The notes below the pieces were generated by a model. It was given only the letters and a program-made list of their open reading frames with translations. It ran no database searches and was not told the origin of the DNA. Shown here piece after piece: positions 15,403 through 24,003 of a stretch of 64,000 bases of DNA. The first letter of the stretch is position 1. Every line of letters starts with the position of its first letter. The translations under genes were made by a program, and so were the position numbers. Source of the DNA: Rossellomorea sp. SC111 (GTDB taxonomy: Bacteria > Bacillota > Bacilli > Bacillales > Bacillaceae_B); assembly GCF_024733565.1 (NCBI RefSeq), contig NZ_JANIOC010000004.1, forward strand, positions 125,640 to 189,639, read 5' to 3'.

Positions 15403-16026
15403 TTACTGAAGATGTTTTGGGGGAGGATTGACGGAAGAATTCTGCTTGATTTCTTTAAAGATATCCTCGCCTCCCCTATTTTGACTGAGTGGTCTTGCGG
15501 CAGTCTGTGGAACCTGAAGCATATTGATCAGTCTCTGTACTTCTGATTGGAGCTGTGCAAACTCTTTCATCGTGACCGGCTTCGCATTTGGCATCAACTC
15601 CACGCCCACTTGTCCATTCGGCTCAAGGGTCGCCCATTTGACATCCGACAGTTGACTTACTCCCTGCTGCCGCAGTTTCATTTCAAGTTGATCCACCGTC
15701 ATCCGTAACTTTTTAAAGTTCTTCTCATCGATGACGCCATTTTCCATCAGAATCTTTGACCTTCCAGTGATGAACTGTTCGACTCGATCTGATTTCACCT
15801 GAAGGTATTCGATGACGATGAGGGTCAGGACAAGAGTCAATCCGACAACGATCGTGGTCCAAATATTTTTACCGGCCACCGGCTGAATGAGTAATGATCC
15901 AATTCCGATCATTATCACCGTCTGCGCAAGCGTCATCTGAGAGATCGACTTTCTTCCAGCGACCCTTAGCAATAAGGTTCCTGCCAGTACAATGAGAATA
16001 GCTTTCCAAATCCAATCCAAATCCAT
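15403..16026 (-). CDS. DUF421 / YetF-family membrane protein, 207 aa
   Basis: Three N-terminal helices carry AGTLLLRVAGRKSISQMTLA, the DUF421 signature. Then come GRSKILMENGVIDEKNFKKL, a single VKWATLEPNGQVGVEL unit and a low-complexity tail rich in Gln, Asn and Pro. It is shorter than the paralogue at 12747 because it lacks the second C-terminal unit. It lies directly upstream of the alcohol dehydrogenase gene (12 bp gap), which suggests an operon. Confidence 0.9.
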   Translation of the reverse strand: MDLDWIWKAILIVLAGTLLLRVAGRKSISQMTLAQTVIMIGIGSLLIQPVAGKNIWTTIVVGLTLVLTLIVIEYLQVKSDRVEQFITGRSKILMENGVIDEKNFKKLRMTVDQLEMKLRQQGVSQLSDVKWATLEPNGQVGVELMPNAKPVTMKEFAQLQSEVQRLINMLQVPQTAARPLSQNRGGEDIFKEIKQNSSVNPPPKHLQ

Positions 16027-16050
16027 TCCAATCCCTCCCTTTCACCCGTT

Positions 16051-16076
16051 AAAAATCCCTCTTCAGCTGAAGAGGG
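16051..16076 (-). terminator. Intrinsic terminator of the MFS-MBL unit
   Basis: CCCTCTTCAG/CTGAAGAGGG (16057-16076) is a perfect 20-bp palindrome, with a five-A run on its left giving the minus-strand U-tract. Confidence 0.85.
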
Positions 16077-16133
16077 AAAAGGTATTTGTCTGTTATTTTT
16101 CCCCACTCGTACAACATTATCCAGACAATTGAG

Positions 16134-16973
16134 TTAATGGAGCCTGCGGTTAGCAGGAAGAGCTATTTCGTCAAAATGGTCGAGTAAGTACCGCAAAGAT
16201 TCTTCCAGCTCTTTTCCCTCCATCACTTCTCCATGACCAGTGATTGCTGCCTTCGGATTAAGATTGGATAAGGTCACCACCGAATCCCTGGCCGCTTTCC
16301 AATCCATCGTGAAATACTTCGGCGGCCCACTGATTTGTTTCTTTTGAAACACTACCTTGTACTGGGACTCTTGCTTCACTGTCACAAAAGCGTCCCCGAC
16401 AATCAATAATCCATCCGACTCCCGGTACAGGGATACGTGTCCCGGCGTATGTCCCGGTGTATGGATCCATTTCCATCCTTCCATAAAGGGGACCCCGCCA
16501 TTTGCCGGAAGGACTTGAAGTTTGTCAGAAACATCAATACCGTGATGTGGATACAATGGGGACAACTCGCTCACCAATCCCCCATCCACCGTTGGATCTC
16601 CTTTTGGATAGTCCTTTGTCCCATTAAGATAAGGGATTTCCAATTCATGTGCATACACAGGTACATCCCATTCCTCCAAAAGCGGCTCAAGCGAACCGAC
16701 ATGATCGAAATGGCCATGGGTCAACACAATCGCCAGGGGGTTACCGGAATGACCGAACCGTTCTTCTGCCGCCTCCATAATCTTCTGCTTAGAATGAGGC
16801 ATCCCACAATCAATCAGCACCCACTCCCTGCTTCCCGGAATCCCGTAAAAACAGACATTTACGATCTGGTTTGTCCAATAATAGAGATCATTTCGTACTT
16901 CCTTCCCCTTCCCACTGTTCACACTGTAGAAAGGGAGATGTGAATCGGAAAAATCGCTATCCAAATGCTTCAT
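16134..16973 (-). CDS. MBL-fold metallo-hydrolase, 279 aa
   Basis: The beta-lactamase-fold motif VLTHGHFDHVG binds the metal pair; IHTPGHTPGHVSLYRE, VGDAF and ITGHGEVM supply the other ligands. Length and order resemble the glyoxalase II-like / YobT-type hydrolases. AGGAGGT inside the end of the MFS gene precedes the ATG, and the two genes overlap by 4 bp, so they are translationally coupled. The substrate cannot be deduced; coupling to an exporter may indicate detoxification. Confidence 0.92.
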   Translation of the reverse strand: MKHLDSDFSDSHLPFYSVNSGKGKEVRNDLYYWTNQIVNVCFYGIPGSREWVLIDCGMPHSKQKIMEAAEERFGHSGNPLAIVLTHGHFDHVGSLEPLLEEWDVPVYAHELEIPYLNGTKDYPKGDPTVDGGLVSELSPLYPHHGIDVSDKLQVLPANGGVPFMEGWKWIHTPGHTPGHVSLYRESDGLLIVGDAFVTVKQESQYKVVFQKKQISGPPKYFTMDWKAARDSVVTLSNLNPKAAITGHGEVMEGKELEESLRYLLDHFDEIALPANRRLH

Positions 16974-18217
16974 TGTTTACCTCCTTTTGCCGTTGAACCG
17001 GATTTTTCAGGCTTGATAAAAATTAACACAAGCAGAAACATCAATAGACCAAGAACACCCGCCCCAATAAGGCTTACATTCAGGAGGGATTTCATCAATA
17101 CCGCCATCAAGGGCGGACCGGCAGCCACCCCGATGAACCGGGATGAACTATAGAAAGAGGAAATCGTTCCCCTCTCTTCTTTCTCGATGTTTTCAGTGAT
17201 CAACGCGTCCATCGTCGGTAAGAGGGCACCAATCGAGAGACCGAGGAAGCTTGAGACAGCAAGGAGAAGAACCAGTCGCTGATCAACAAATCCGATCAAT
17301 GAAACGCTGACACTCATCAGAATCAAACTTATCGTCATGATCACTTTCATGACCTTCAGCTCCCCCTTGATCTTCCTGCCTGTAATAAAGGAAGAAATGC
17401 ATAGAGCGAGTAGGGGGATGGCGAGAACAAATCCTTTTTTCACCCCATACAGTCCATGGATTTTCTCCAATGAATCAGACAAGAAAAACAAGATGGCAAA
17501 CAGGACGAGCATAATGTAGATTCCGACGAGAAAGACAGTAAAGATCCATTTTCCCTCCTGCTTGAAGATCTTTTTCGTACTCTGGATGAAGGCGGACAGG
17601 GCCACGGGTTCTTCCTTCTTCTTGGGAACTTTAATGAAAAAGAGAACAAGAACAATCGAAATGAGACTGAATACAGAAATAGAGAAGAACGGAAGATACC
17701 ATAAATACGCAGCAAACAAAGCCCCTAATATGGGACTCAGCACCTTGCCGAATGTGTTGGACGTCTCAATCAAACCAAGACATGAACTCGTCTTTTCATC
17801 ATCATCCTTATACAAATCACCGACCAGGGGCAAGATGATCGGTGCCGCCCCGGCAGCACCGATCCCCTGAAGGACACGGCCGATAATGATCCAGGTAAAG
17901 GGATCGTCCATTTTCCATGAGGCAAACCCTGCGACCAACCCGCCTATTAATGCAATCAGCAAGCTTGGCAGGATGACCACCTTCCTGCCGAAGCGATCGG
18001 ATAAATAACCAGCCACTGGAATCAGAAAGATCGACGCAATCGAGTAACTTGTAATAATCATACTGGTCTGAAAAGAAGTGATCCCAACCTCTTTCTCAAA
18101 AACCGGCAGTACAGGAATCAGCATGGAGTTCCCCAATGTCATCACTAATGGAATCGATGCCATGCTCACCACACACCAATTACTAATCTTCGTCGTGCTC
18201 TTGCATTGTTCTTTCAA
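16970..18217 (-). CDS. MFS transporter (drug-efflux-like, 12 TM), 415 aa
   Basis: The start is TTG at 18217, with AAAGGGTG upstream. Twelve helices are predicted; the loop 2-3 signature GYLSDRFGRKVVILPSL and motif GRVLQGIGAAGAAPIILPLV identify a DHA1-type major facilitator. LGNSMLIPVLPVFEKEVGIT at the start is typical of Bacillus multidrug-type members. It overlaps the MBL hydrolase gene by 4 bp. The substrate is unknown. Confidence 0.92.
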   Translation of the reverse strand: MKEQCKSTTKISNWCVVSMASIPLVMTLGNSMLIPVLPVFEKEVGITSFQTSMIITSYSIASIFLIPVAGYLSDRFGRKVVILPSLLIALIGGLVAGFASWKMDDPFTWIIIGRVLQGIGAAGAAPIILPLVGDLYKDDDEKTSSCLGLIETSNTFGKVLSPILGALFAAYLWYLPFFSISVFSLISIVLVLFFIKVPKKKEEPVALSAFIQSTKKIFKQEGKWIFTVFLVGIYIMLVLFAILFFLSDSLEKIHGLYGVKKGFVLAIPLLALCISSFITGRKIKGELKVMKVIMTISLILMSVSVSLIGFVDQRLVLLLAVSSFLGLSIGALLPTMDALITENIEKEERGTISSFYSSSRFIGVAAGPPLMAVLMKSLLNVSLIGAGVLGLLMFLLVLIFIKPEKSGSTAKGGKQ

Positions 18218-18335
18218 CTAAACCACCCTTTTGGATTGATTTGCTATTTATTCAGTATTTGAAAAAGGGGGGAAGAACATTCGCTGAAAAGACTGGCAAA
18301 TTTGAGATGAAGGGAAAAGGGGAAAATCATCAAGT

Positions 18336-18388
18336 AAAAAAAGAACCAACAAGAGCTTCCTTCCAAGTAAAGGAAATGCTCCTGTTGA
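18336..18388 (-). terminator. Intrinsic terminator of the VOC gene
   Basis: CAACAAGAGC (18348-18357) pairs with GCTCCTGTTG (18378-18387), one mismatch, with TTCC/GGAA inside and a minus-strand U-tract from the A-run at 18336-18342. Confidence 0.8.
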
Positions 18389-18393
18389 TTCAT

Positions 18394-18783
18394 TTACAAC
18401 TCTTTTTGATCCACATTCAATTCAATCAGATTCCCATCCGGATCTGCACAGAAAATCTGGGCAAAGCCACTTTTGGAATGGGGTTTCTCTAAGATTTCCA
18501 CATCTTTTTCCTTTAACCATTGAAGCGTGGCATGGTAGTTCTCCACTCTGAAGGCAAAATGGCCTTCACGGCTGGATAGATGCTTGTCTTTCCGGATCGT
18601 CTGGGAAGACGCGTCCGCGATCAGATGAAGCTGCTGGCCCTCTATGTCATACCAGGCACCCGGAAAACCGAAATCCGGACGTGGGATTTCCTTTAAACAC
18701 AGGATGTTCCCGTAAAACGCTTTTGCCTGCTCGAGATCCGTTACATTCAAACTCACATGATGAAGACATTCGTACTTGATCAA
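18394..18783 (-). CDS. VOC (glyoxalase/bleomycin-resistance) family protein, 129 aa
   Basis: The start is taken as TTG at 18783, eight bases after GGAAG, giving MIKYECLHHVSLNVTDLEQA; a GTG at 18792 is the alternative. Two beta-alpha-beta-beta-beta modules are visible: HHVSLNVTDLEQAKAFYG...LHLIADA and GHFAFRVENYHATLQWLK...IFCADPDGNLIELN. Metal ligand positions H9 (or H8), H~52, H~75 and E~121 are plausible. The family covers lyases, dioxygenases and binding proteins, so the activity is unspecified. It is monocistronic. Confidence 0.88.
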   Translation of the reverse strand: MIKYECLHHVSLNVTDLEQAKAFYGNILCLKEIPRPDFGFPGAWYDIEGQQLHLIADASSQTIRKDKHLSSREGHFAFRVENYHATLQWLKEKDVEILEKPHSKSGFAQIFCADPDGNLIELNVDQKEL

Positions 18784-18844
18784 TCGGCTCACTTCCTTCT
18801 ATTTGTCTTTCTGTTTATTCTACAGAAGAAACCGCCGTTCGGCG

Positions 18845-18933
18845 AGAGGGACGGACCTCTTAAATTTCAATGCAAAACCCGATTCTATCGGGTTTCACCA
18901 TTAAAACAGGCAGAAAATTGAGGTCCGTCCCTC
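18845..18933. repeat. Dispersed palindromic element (family A) with nested hairpin
   Basis: GAGGGACGGACCTC (18845-18858) is repeated inverted as GAGGTCCGTCCCTC (18920-18933). Between them ACCCGAT/ATCGGGT forms a second hairpin. It lies between the 54-aa gene and the VOC gene and has no coding capacity. Confidence 0.8.
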
Positions 18934-18972
18934 AACGGAGAATAGCCAGGACGTATTGCCGCTGACCATTAT

Positions 18973-19137
18973 TTAAGAGCCTCCTGAGTTTTTGTTCACA
19001 TTGTTATTCTTATCCGCTTCATTAATCTTCATGGCGTGGTCTGTCAGGTCAGGGGGCGTCATACCTGACTTTTTCTCAAAATAGATCGCCATGCCTGCGA
19101 CGAGAATGATTGGAATCAGGATAAATAACCAGATCAT
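18973..19137 (-). CDS. Small single-pass membrane protein, 54 aa
   Basis: AAAGGAGAG lies nine bases before the ATG at 19137, which gives MIWLFILIPIILVAGMAIYF, a clean membrane helix. A polar tail (GMTPPDLTDHAMKINEADKN) with an Asn-rich end follows. No family is named. It is probably co-transcribed with the 53-aa gene 28 bp upstream. A longer frame starting at 19179 has no ribosome site. Confidence 0.7.
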   Translation of the reverse strand: MIWLFILIPIILVAGMAIYFEKKSGMTPPDLTDHAMKINEADKNNNVNKNSGGS

Positions 19138-19165
19138 GTGTGAGCTCTCCTTTCTATTACATGGG

Positions 19166-19327
19166 TCAGTTCTTTTCAAGAAGCTCCACCCGCTGTTTTA
19201 ATTCTTCTATTTCTCTTCTTATTTCTTCGTTTCCGTTTTGTTTTGCCTTTTTAGACTTTTTCCATAAAGAATTTCCACCCCAGTACATAACCGAAAAGCA
19301 TAATCCTAAAATAATAAGAACGAACAT
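19166..19327 (-). CDS. Small membrane protein with coiled-coil tail, 53 aa
   Basis: The ORF is too short for standard cut-offs. It begins MFVLIILGLCFSVMYWGGNS (membrane helix), then has a Lys-rich linker and an EEIRREIEELKQRVELLEKN coiled coil, a layout like PspB-type or cell-envelope regulator proteins, though identity is not established. The ribosome site is weak (GTTGGA). It sits in a row of three small same-strand membrane genes (19719 to 18973). Confidence 0.6.
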   Translation of the reverse strand: MFVLIILGLCFSVMYWGGNSLWKKSKKAKQNGNEEIRREIEELKQRVELLEKN

Positions 19328-19374
19328 AATTCCAACTATAGTGTCTAAGATGATCGATCACCATTTCTTATTCA

Positions 19375-19719
19375 TCACATCAACCAGGCACAAATGACAA
19401 CAGTGGTAAGGAAAATCAGAAACACGCTCCTTACTTTACCAACTTTCCACATATCAACGGCAGAAATGATTGCCCCCAGAGTGAACAGCGTCATCCCAAT
19501 TCCTTTTATGATCAAAACATTAAATACCATTCCTACATGTGAAAGGAAAGCACCGATCAACATAAACCCCATCGTCATGATGAATCCTTTGGATTTGAAG
19601 TCTTGCTTCGCTGATTTCCTTTCTTCGTCATTCATTTTCAAGTATCCTCTAAGAACCAACGCAGTGGGGATCCCCCACAAAATGGAAAGGGTGACAAAAG
19701 AATCGGTGGTAACACTCAT
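19375..19719 (-). CDS. Four-helix membrane protein, 114 aa
   Basis: Four hydrophobic segments are interrupted by a charged loop (MNDEERKSAKQDFKSKG). No family is recognised. It is the first of three small same-strand genes and is transcribed divergently from the 55-aa gene at 19777. The function is unknown. Confidence 0.7.
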   Translation of the reverse strand: MSVTTDSFVTLSILWGIPTALVLRGYLKMNDEERKSAKQDFKSKGFIMTMGFMLIGAFLSHVGMVFNVLIIKGIGMTLFTLGAIISAVDMWKVGKVRSVFLIFLTTVVICAWLM

Positions 19720-19776
19720 ACATTTCCTCCTTTTTATATATGTTATAATTATCCAGAATTTGAAAGGAGAACTTCT

Positions 19777-19944
19777 ATGTCTAATAATATTTTGTTTAGT
19801 ATATTTCCGCTTTTAACGCTTTTATTTTATTTGGCTCCGATTGTATTTATCATCTGGTTCCTCTTGAAATTCTTGAAGATCCAGAAAGAAAAAAACGAAA
19901 TTCTTCGGTCCATATCAACAAAACTGGATAAACTGCGTAATTAG
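19777..19944 (+). CDS. Small membrane protein with coiled-coil tail, 55 aa
   Basis: This short gene has a strong ribosome site (GAAAGGAGA, seven bases before ATG) and an upstream TATAAT (19744-19749). The protein begins MSNNILFSIFPLLTLLFYLA, has a second hydrophobic stretch (PIVFIIWFLLKFL) and ends in a charged helix (KEKNEILRSISTKLDKLRN). Architecture resembles the 53-aa protein at 19166 but the sequences are not clearly related. It ends 2 bp before the convergent DUF1835 gene. Confidence 0.75.
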   Translation: MSNNILFSIFPLLTLLFYLAPIVFIIWFLLKFLKIQKEKNEILRSISTKLDKLRN

Positions 19945-19946
19945 AC

Positions 19947-20945
19947 CTATGATGGTGGGCGTGCATCTGCGCCCCTTTCATTCAGTTTTACACTGTAAAA
20001 CCTCATCCCTTTCGGAACTCCATATAGTTGGAAGACACCACTCATCACCAGATGTCTCACTCTATACTCGATAAAACCGTCCCCGATATAGTTTTCTGTA
20101 TGTCCAATCACTTCCCCAATGAGCCGGGCGGATTTCATGAACCCGTGGCACTCCTGTTCATTATGTAATGACTCTGCTGCACGGATGATGTACTTATCAA
20201 AATGATCTTCCGGGACACTTTTGATGCTTCCCTTCTCCCATATTCTCAGCACTTCCCTTGTCGAAGACAACTCCAACCACTCTTTTTCATATGTTTTTCG
20301 TTCCTCCCTGCCCAAAGGCTCATGTTCCTTGTCATAGAATCCTCGAAGTATTTCTGATGACAGTTCTCCTGTGTGCAGCCTATCCTCATAAGTCGTGTTG
20401 ACAAGAACGATCGGGTTCAGCTTCGTTCTTAATTGATAAAGGACATAGCGCAGGGCTACTTGTTCGTGCGCATTCTCTCCAGCCCAAATCATGATTGGGA
20501 TGTGGCTTGGGATTTCATTCATTGCTATCATCGTCTCATTGAATCGATGACGATATTCTTCCCATTCATCCCATTCAAAGAGTATATGGTTTTCCAGCCA
20601 CTTGAATCGCCGGTCAATCCCTTCTTCTTCATGCAATTGCCAAACCGGACCGGTGGAAAAGACGTCTTGGAAAGAGAGCACCTGCTCTCTTTCATTTACA
20701 ACCATTTTTAAACTGCCGGATGCTGAATCACCAAATAGGATGTGGGTGACCTCAAATGTCTCTTTCTTCGCTTTTGATTGTAACTTTTTATATTCTTGGA
20801 AATTGTCAGACATCTTCTTTACATCATGAATTTTTTGCGAATCCGGACCCTCATTCATGTTCAACCGATAAAGCATGTGGAATAAAAGGGATTTCACTTC
20901 CTCTTCTGTCGCATCATTAAGCTGTTTTTTTAGTTCATCTATCAT
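19947..20945 (-). CDS. DUF1835/DUF3658 domain protein, 332 aa
   Basis: After an N-terminal helix (DELKKQLNDATEEEVKSLLF), residues ~60-180 form the DUF1835 domain with THILFGDSASGSLKM and QDVFSTGPVWQLHEEEGIDR. The C-terminal part (~220-320) matches DUF3658 (FMKSARLIGEVIGH; FIEYRVRHLVMSGVF). These cytosolic proteins are widespread in Bacillus with unknown activity. ATG at 20945 is preferred; GTG at 20954 is possible because the ribosome site (GGAAG) is weak. Divergence from the gene at 21121 is absent: both are on the minus strand. Confidence 0.87.
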   Translation of the reverse strand: MIDELKKQLNDATEEEVKSLLFHMLYRLNMNEGPDSQKIHDVKKMSDNFQEYKKLQSKAKKETFEVTHILFGDSASGSLKMVVNEREQVLSFQDVFSTGPVWQLHEEEGIDRRFKWLENHILFEWDEWEEYRHRFNETMIAMNEIPSHIPIMIWAGENAHEQVALRYVLYQLRTKLNPIVLVNTTYEDRLHTGELSSEILRGFYDKEHEPLGREERKTYEKEWLELSSTREVLRIWEKGSIKSVPEDHFDKYIIRAAESLHNEQECHGFMKSARLIGEVIGHTENYIGDGFIEYRVRHLVMSGVFQLYGVPKGMRFYSVKLNERGADARPPS

Positions 20946-21120
20946 CGTTTTCACTTCTTCCGTATCTTTTCTGGCGTTAGCAGCTATGGCCGCTGATAGT
21001 TCCCCAACAGGGTTAAAAGAATTCTCATTACAGCATCATTTCTTTTCTTGCTATGTCCCCGAACACAAACTGATAGAACTGTCAGAAGGTCGGGGTATCA
21101 TTTGCTCCAACTTCTCACCA

Positions 21121-21333
21121 CTAAAACGCCTCATAACACTCCTTGCAATGCTGCCCATTCACCTGACGCTTATTCTTCGCTCCGCAATGCGGACAAATGA
21201 CGGTCGCTGACTGCTGGTCAATCCCTTTGCGGTTGTGCATATAGTGACCGAGTGCTTTATTAGCTAGAAAGACCGTCCCCACGATGGCACAACCGATTGC
21301 CGCTACTATAATAATCAAGAAAATACCATCCAT
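21121..21333 (-). CDS. Membrane protein with C-terminal zinc ribbon, 70 aa
   Basis: An N-terminal helix (GIFLIIIVAAIGCAIVGTVF) is followed by a cytoplasmic-type zinc ribbon: VICPHCGAKN and HCKECYEAF give two CxxC pairs about 14 residues apart. It is probably a small membrane protein binding one zinc ion; partners are unknown. It lies downstream of a KinB-like kinase gene on the same strand, separated by family A repeats. Confidence 0.75.
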   Translation of the reverse strand: MDGIFLIIIVAAIGCAIVGTVFLANKALGHYMHNRKGIDQQSATVICPHCGAKNKRQVNGQHCKECYEAF

Positions 21334-21403
21334 CTTAATTCAACCCTTCCTGAATGTCTCTTACATATCTATACGGTCCGACATGTAAAAAGTTTCAAGA
21401 TGA

Positions 21404-21540
21404 GAGGGACGGACCTCTAAAAATCCCTTCCAAACCCCTTATCCAATGGATTCCACCCCAAAAATGAGCTGAAAACAGAGGTCCGTCCCTCGCCCTTCAA
21501 AAAATAAGGTCCGTCCCTCTCACAGTGAGGGGCGGACCTT
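21404..21540. repeat. Cluster of four family A palindrome arms
   Basis: GAGGGACGGACCTC (21404-21417) and GAGGTCCGTCCCTC (21478-21491) form one inverted pair. AAGGTCCGTCCCTC (21506-21519) and GAGGGGCGGACCTT (21527-21540) form a tight hairpin whose loop contains the stop codon of the kinase gene (21520-21522). The second hairpin could serve as its terminator. Confidence 0.85.
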
Positions 21541-22842
21541 TGTTGGGTGGGCCGGGTTTGGAAGGGTTCCTTCTCCTCCTTCTTCTTTGTAGATGGGGAA
21601 GGAGAGGATGACGGAGGTTCCTTTGCCGGGCTTGCTTTGGACATTGATGTTGCCTTTCATGCCTTCTGTGAGTTGGTAGGCGGTCATCATGCCGAGTCCT
21701 GTCCCATTTTTGCCTTTCATGGAGAAGTATGGTTCTCCGAGGCGCATGAGTTGTTCTTTGGTCATGCCGATTCCCGTATCGTTGATGACAATGAATACCT
21801 TTTCGTTTTCCTGATAGCTGAAGATCCGGAGTGTCCCTCCCGTTTCCATTGCTTCAAGACCATTTTTCATGATGTTGATGAGAATCTGTTGGAGCTTGTT
21901 GGGATCCCCCTTGATGGAGTGATGGTGTAAAATGTTGACCTTCAGGATGATTCCTTTTTTCACGGCCAGAGGCATGATGATTTCCTGGGAACGATTCATT
22001 TCATCCCGGATTTCCACTTCAACCTCAAGTTCAGGGTGTGGACGGGCAAAGTCCAAGTATTGATTGATCACTTCTGTCGCCCGGTCGATTTCCCTGACGG
22101 CGACCTTCGACAGCTCACTATTCGTGCTGACGTTGGTTGGATCTTCATGGATCAGCTGAAGGAACCCCTTCACCGTGGTGAGCGGATTGCGCACTTCGTG
22201 ACTCATGCTTGCCGCCAGGTGACTGACCACCTGCATCTTCTCGTATTTGATTGCTTCAAGCTGAAGAATATAGATAGTCCTGATGATTTCACACAGATAA
22301 AAGACGAAGAACGTCGCCCCGCTGAGGACGGCAGAATAAATCAGGAACGTGTGATCATACGTGAAGTGAAAGATCACGGCCGGGATCCATAATGAAAGGA
22401 CAGAGTACCCGAATGCAAAGAGCGTATACCAGTACACCCTCGTCAACCAGGTTTTCCCCCCCATTCTCGGACGTATATACAGAATGAGTAATGTAAAGAG
22501 AACCGCCATCACCACGGTCACCCATAATCCAGGGCCCATCATGGGGGCACGGACTGCAATCATTGTAAGAGCGAGCCAGGGCAGGACACGGTTCCCTCCA
22601 TAGATTCCCCCGAGTAGAAAAGGAATGAAGCGCAGATCATACACAAATCCATCTTCCAATCGGACACTTAACCCAAGACTGAGCAAGAGAAGCAGCGAAC
22701 TGGCCAGATAGATCGACAAGGGCTTAATGTGAAGCTTATGTACTTTATTTCGGGAAAGATAATGAAAGCTTATCAGTAAAATCATGATCAATATGGCAAG
22801 GAGATTAATAAGTAGACCGGTCAATAAATCAGAATGATTCAT
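21520..22842 (-). CDS. KinB-like sporulation sensor histidine kinase, 440 aa
   Basis: The start is taken at the ATG at 22842 (MNHSDLLTGLLINLLAILIM); the open frame extends to 22959 without a good start. Residues ~1-195 form a 5TM-5TMR_LYT-type sensor with LEDGFVYDLRFIPFLLGGIY, as in KinB-class kinases. Then comes a HisKA domain with SHEVRNPLTTVKGFLQLIHE (phospho-His in SHE) and a HATPase_c domain with N-box INIMKNGLEAM, DTGIGM and GTGLGM. There is no response regulator nearby, which fits a phosphorelay kinase feeding Spo0F. The last codons lie inside a dispersed repeat. Confidence 0.88.
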   Translation of the reverse strand: MNHSDLLTGLLINLLAILIMILLISFHYLSRNKVHKLHIKPLSIYLASSLLLLLSLGLSVRLEDGFVYDLRFIPFLLGGIYGGNRVLPWLALTMIAVRAPMMGPGLWVTVVMAVLFTLLILYIRPRMGGKTWLTRVYWYTLFAFGYSVLSLWIPAVIFHFTYDHTFLIYSAVLSGATFFVFYLCEIIRTIYILQLEAIKYEKMQVVSHLAASMSHEVRNPLTTVKGFLQLIHEDPTNVSTNSELSKVAVREIDRATEVINQYLDFARPHPELEVEVEIRDEMNRSQEIIMPLAVKKGIILKVNILHHHSIKGDPNKLQQILINIMKNGLEAMETGGTLRIFSYQENEKVFIVINDTGIGMTKEQLMRLGEPYFSMKGKNGTGLGMMTAYQLTEGMKGNINVQSKPGKGTSVILSFPIYKEEGGEGTLPNPAHPTKVRPSL

Positions 22843-23022
22843 CGGTATGGCTTCCCTACTTTCAGTAATTTTAAAAGATTGAAAAAAATCATACTTTCGT
22901 TCTATTATAACCCATATGAACGAATTGTGTTTTATTTTTATTTGACTGGAATCTTTCATTCGTCTTCTTTCTTCATCCTTTGTCCATAATGAAAATGAAT
23001 GCTTTGAATAAGGAGATACCCT

Positions 23023-23730
23023 ATGGATGGAGTCTTAATACCAATCGGAAGAACGGTGATCAGTTTTCTATTGTTGGTCATTGTCGCATTAGCCATCGGC
23101 AAACATATCAACTCACACAAAAATCATTACAGCTTCGCCCTGTCGATCACAGTTGGTTCCTGCATTGCCAATATGGGATTTGATACGGAGCTTGATTTTT
23201 CCCATATTTTCATTTCTTTTTTAGTACTGGTCCTATTATTTTATCTACTGTTGATCCTGTCCTCGAAAAACCGGCTTTTGAGAAAATGGTTAACAGGCCG
23301 TCCCACGATTCTGATGGAAGAGGGCAAAATTTTAGAAGAGAATATGAAGAAATTAAAGTTTACGATGGATGACTTGAATCAGCATCTCCGGGAACTTGGT
23401 GTGTTTGACATTAACGAGGTGGAATATGCCCTGTTAGAAGTGAGCGGGGTTCTGTCCATCAAAAAGAAAAACCGTTTCCTTCCACTCACCAAGGCAGACA
23501 TGAAGATGGACCCTTCCCCCTCTGCTTCCATTCCCATCGAATTAATGATGGAGGGAAAGCCGATTTCAAATAATCTGACCCCTCCCTACACGTTACAATG
23601 GCTGGAATCCGAAGCGAAAAAGAGAGGAATCACATTGAATGACATTTATTATGCCGTGATCAACAGCAATGGGACCCTGTTCATCGACCTTTATAAAGAT
23701 CATTTCTCCAGTGAACGAATGGACAGATAA
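23023..23730 (+). CDS. DUF421 / YetF-family membrane protein, 235 aa
   Basis: It has three N-terminal helices followed by WLTGRPTILMEEGKILEENM and two C-terminal units (EVEYALLEVSGVLSIKKKNR; DIYYAVINSNGTLFIDLY). The usual GRKxISQM signature is replaced by IGKHINSHKNHYSFAL, so this is a divergent member. TAAGGAGATA precedes the ATG. It is divergent from the KinB-like kinase. A small hypothetical gene follows on the same strand. Confidence 0.88.
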   Translation: MDGVLIPIGRTVISFLLLVIVALAIGKHINSHKNHYSFALSITVGSCIANMGFDTELDFSHIFISFLVLVLLFYLLLILSSKNRLLRKWLTGRPTILMEEGKILEENMKKLKFTMDDLNQHLRELGVFDINEVEYALLEVSGVLSIKKKNRFLPLTKADMKMDPSPSASIPIELMMEGKPISNNLTPPYTLQWLESEAKKRGITLNDIYYAVINSNGTLFIDLYKDHFSSERMDR

Positions 23731-23784
23731 GAGCATATAGTATCTGTACGTCCGAACGTACCAATGAAATGGGAGAGTGACTGT

Positions 23785-23985
23785 ATGTTCCATTACCGAA
23801 AACCCGGGAATCACTTTGTCTATCCACCTGATACCAGGTGCTATCTTCATCACAGACAGTATACAGGAGGGTATGATACCCATGTGCACATGATCGAAGC
23901 ACACTATTCCCAGTTGAATCGAAAAATGCAGCGACTGCTGGAAAGGGTCGAGCGCATTGAAAGATACCTTGGGATCAAGCCGTAG
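23785..23985 (+). CDS. Small His/Tyr-rich protein, 66 aa
   Basis: The start at 23785 is preferred (GGAG nine bases upstream); ATG at 23764 is possible. The N-terminal half is rich in His, Tyr and Arg (HYRKPGNHFVYPPDTRCYLH, then HRQYTGGYDTHVHM), a composition seen in spore coat proteins. The C-terminal half is a coiled coil (QLNRKMQRLLERVERIERYL). Family is not recognised; the coat suggestion is inference. It follows the DUF421 gene by 54 bp, probably on the same transcript. Confidence 0.65.
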   Translation: MFHYRKPGNHFVYPPDTRCYLHHRQYTGGYDTHVHMIEAHYSQLNRKMQRLLERVERIERYLGIKP

Positions 23986-24003
23986 TGGGCCGATGAAAAA
24001 TAA

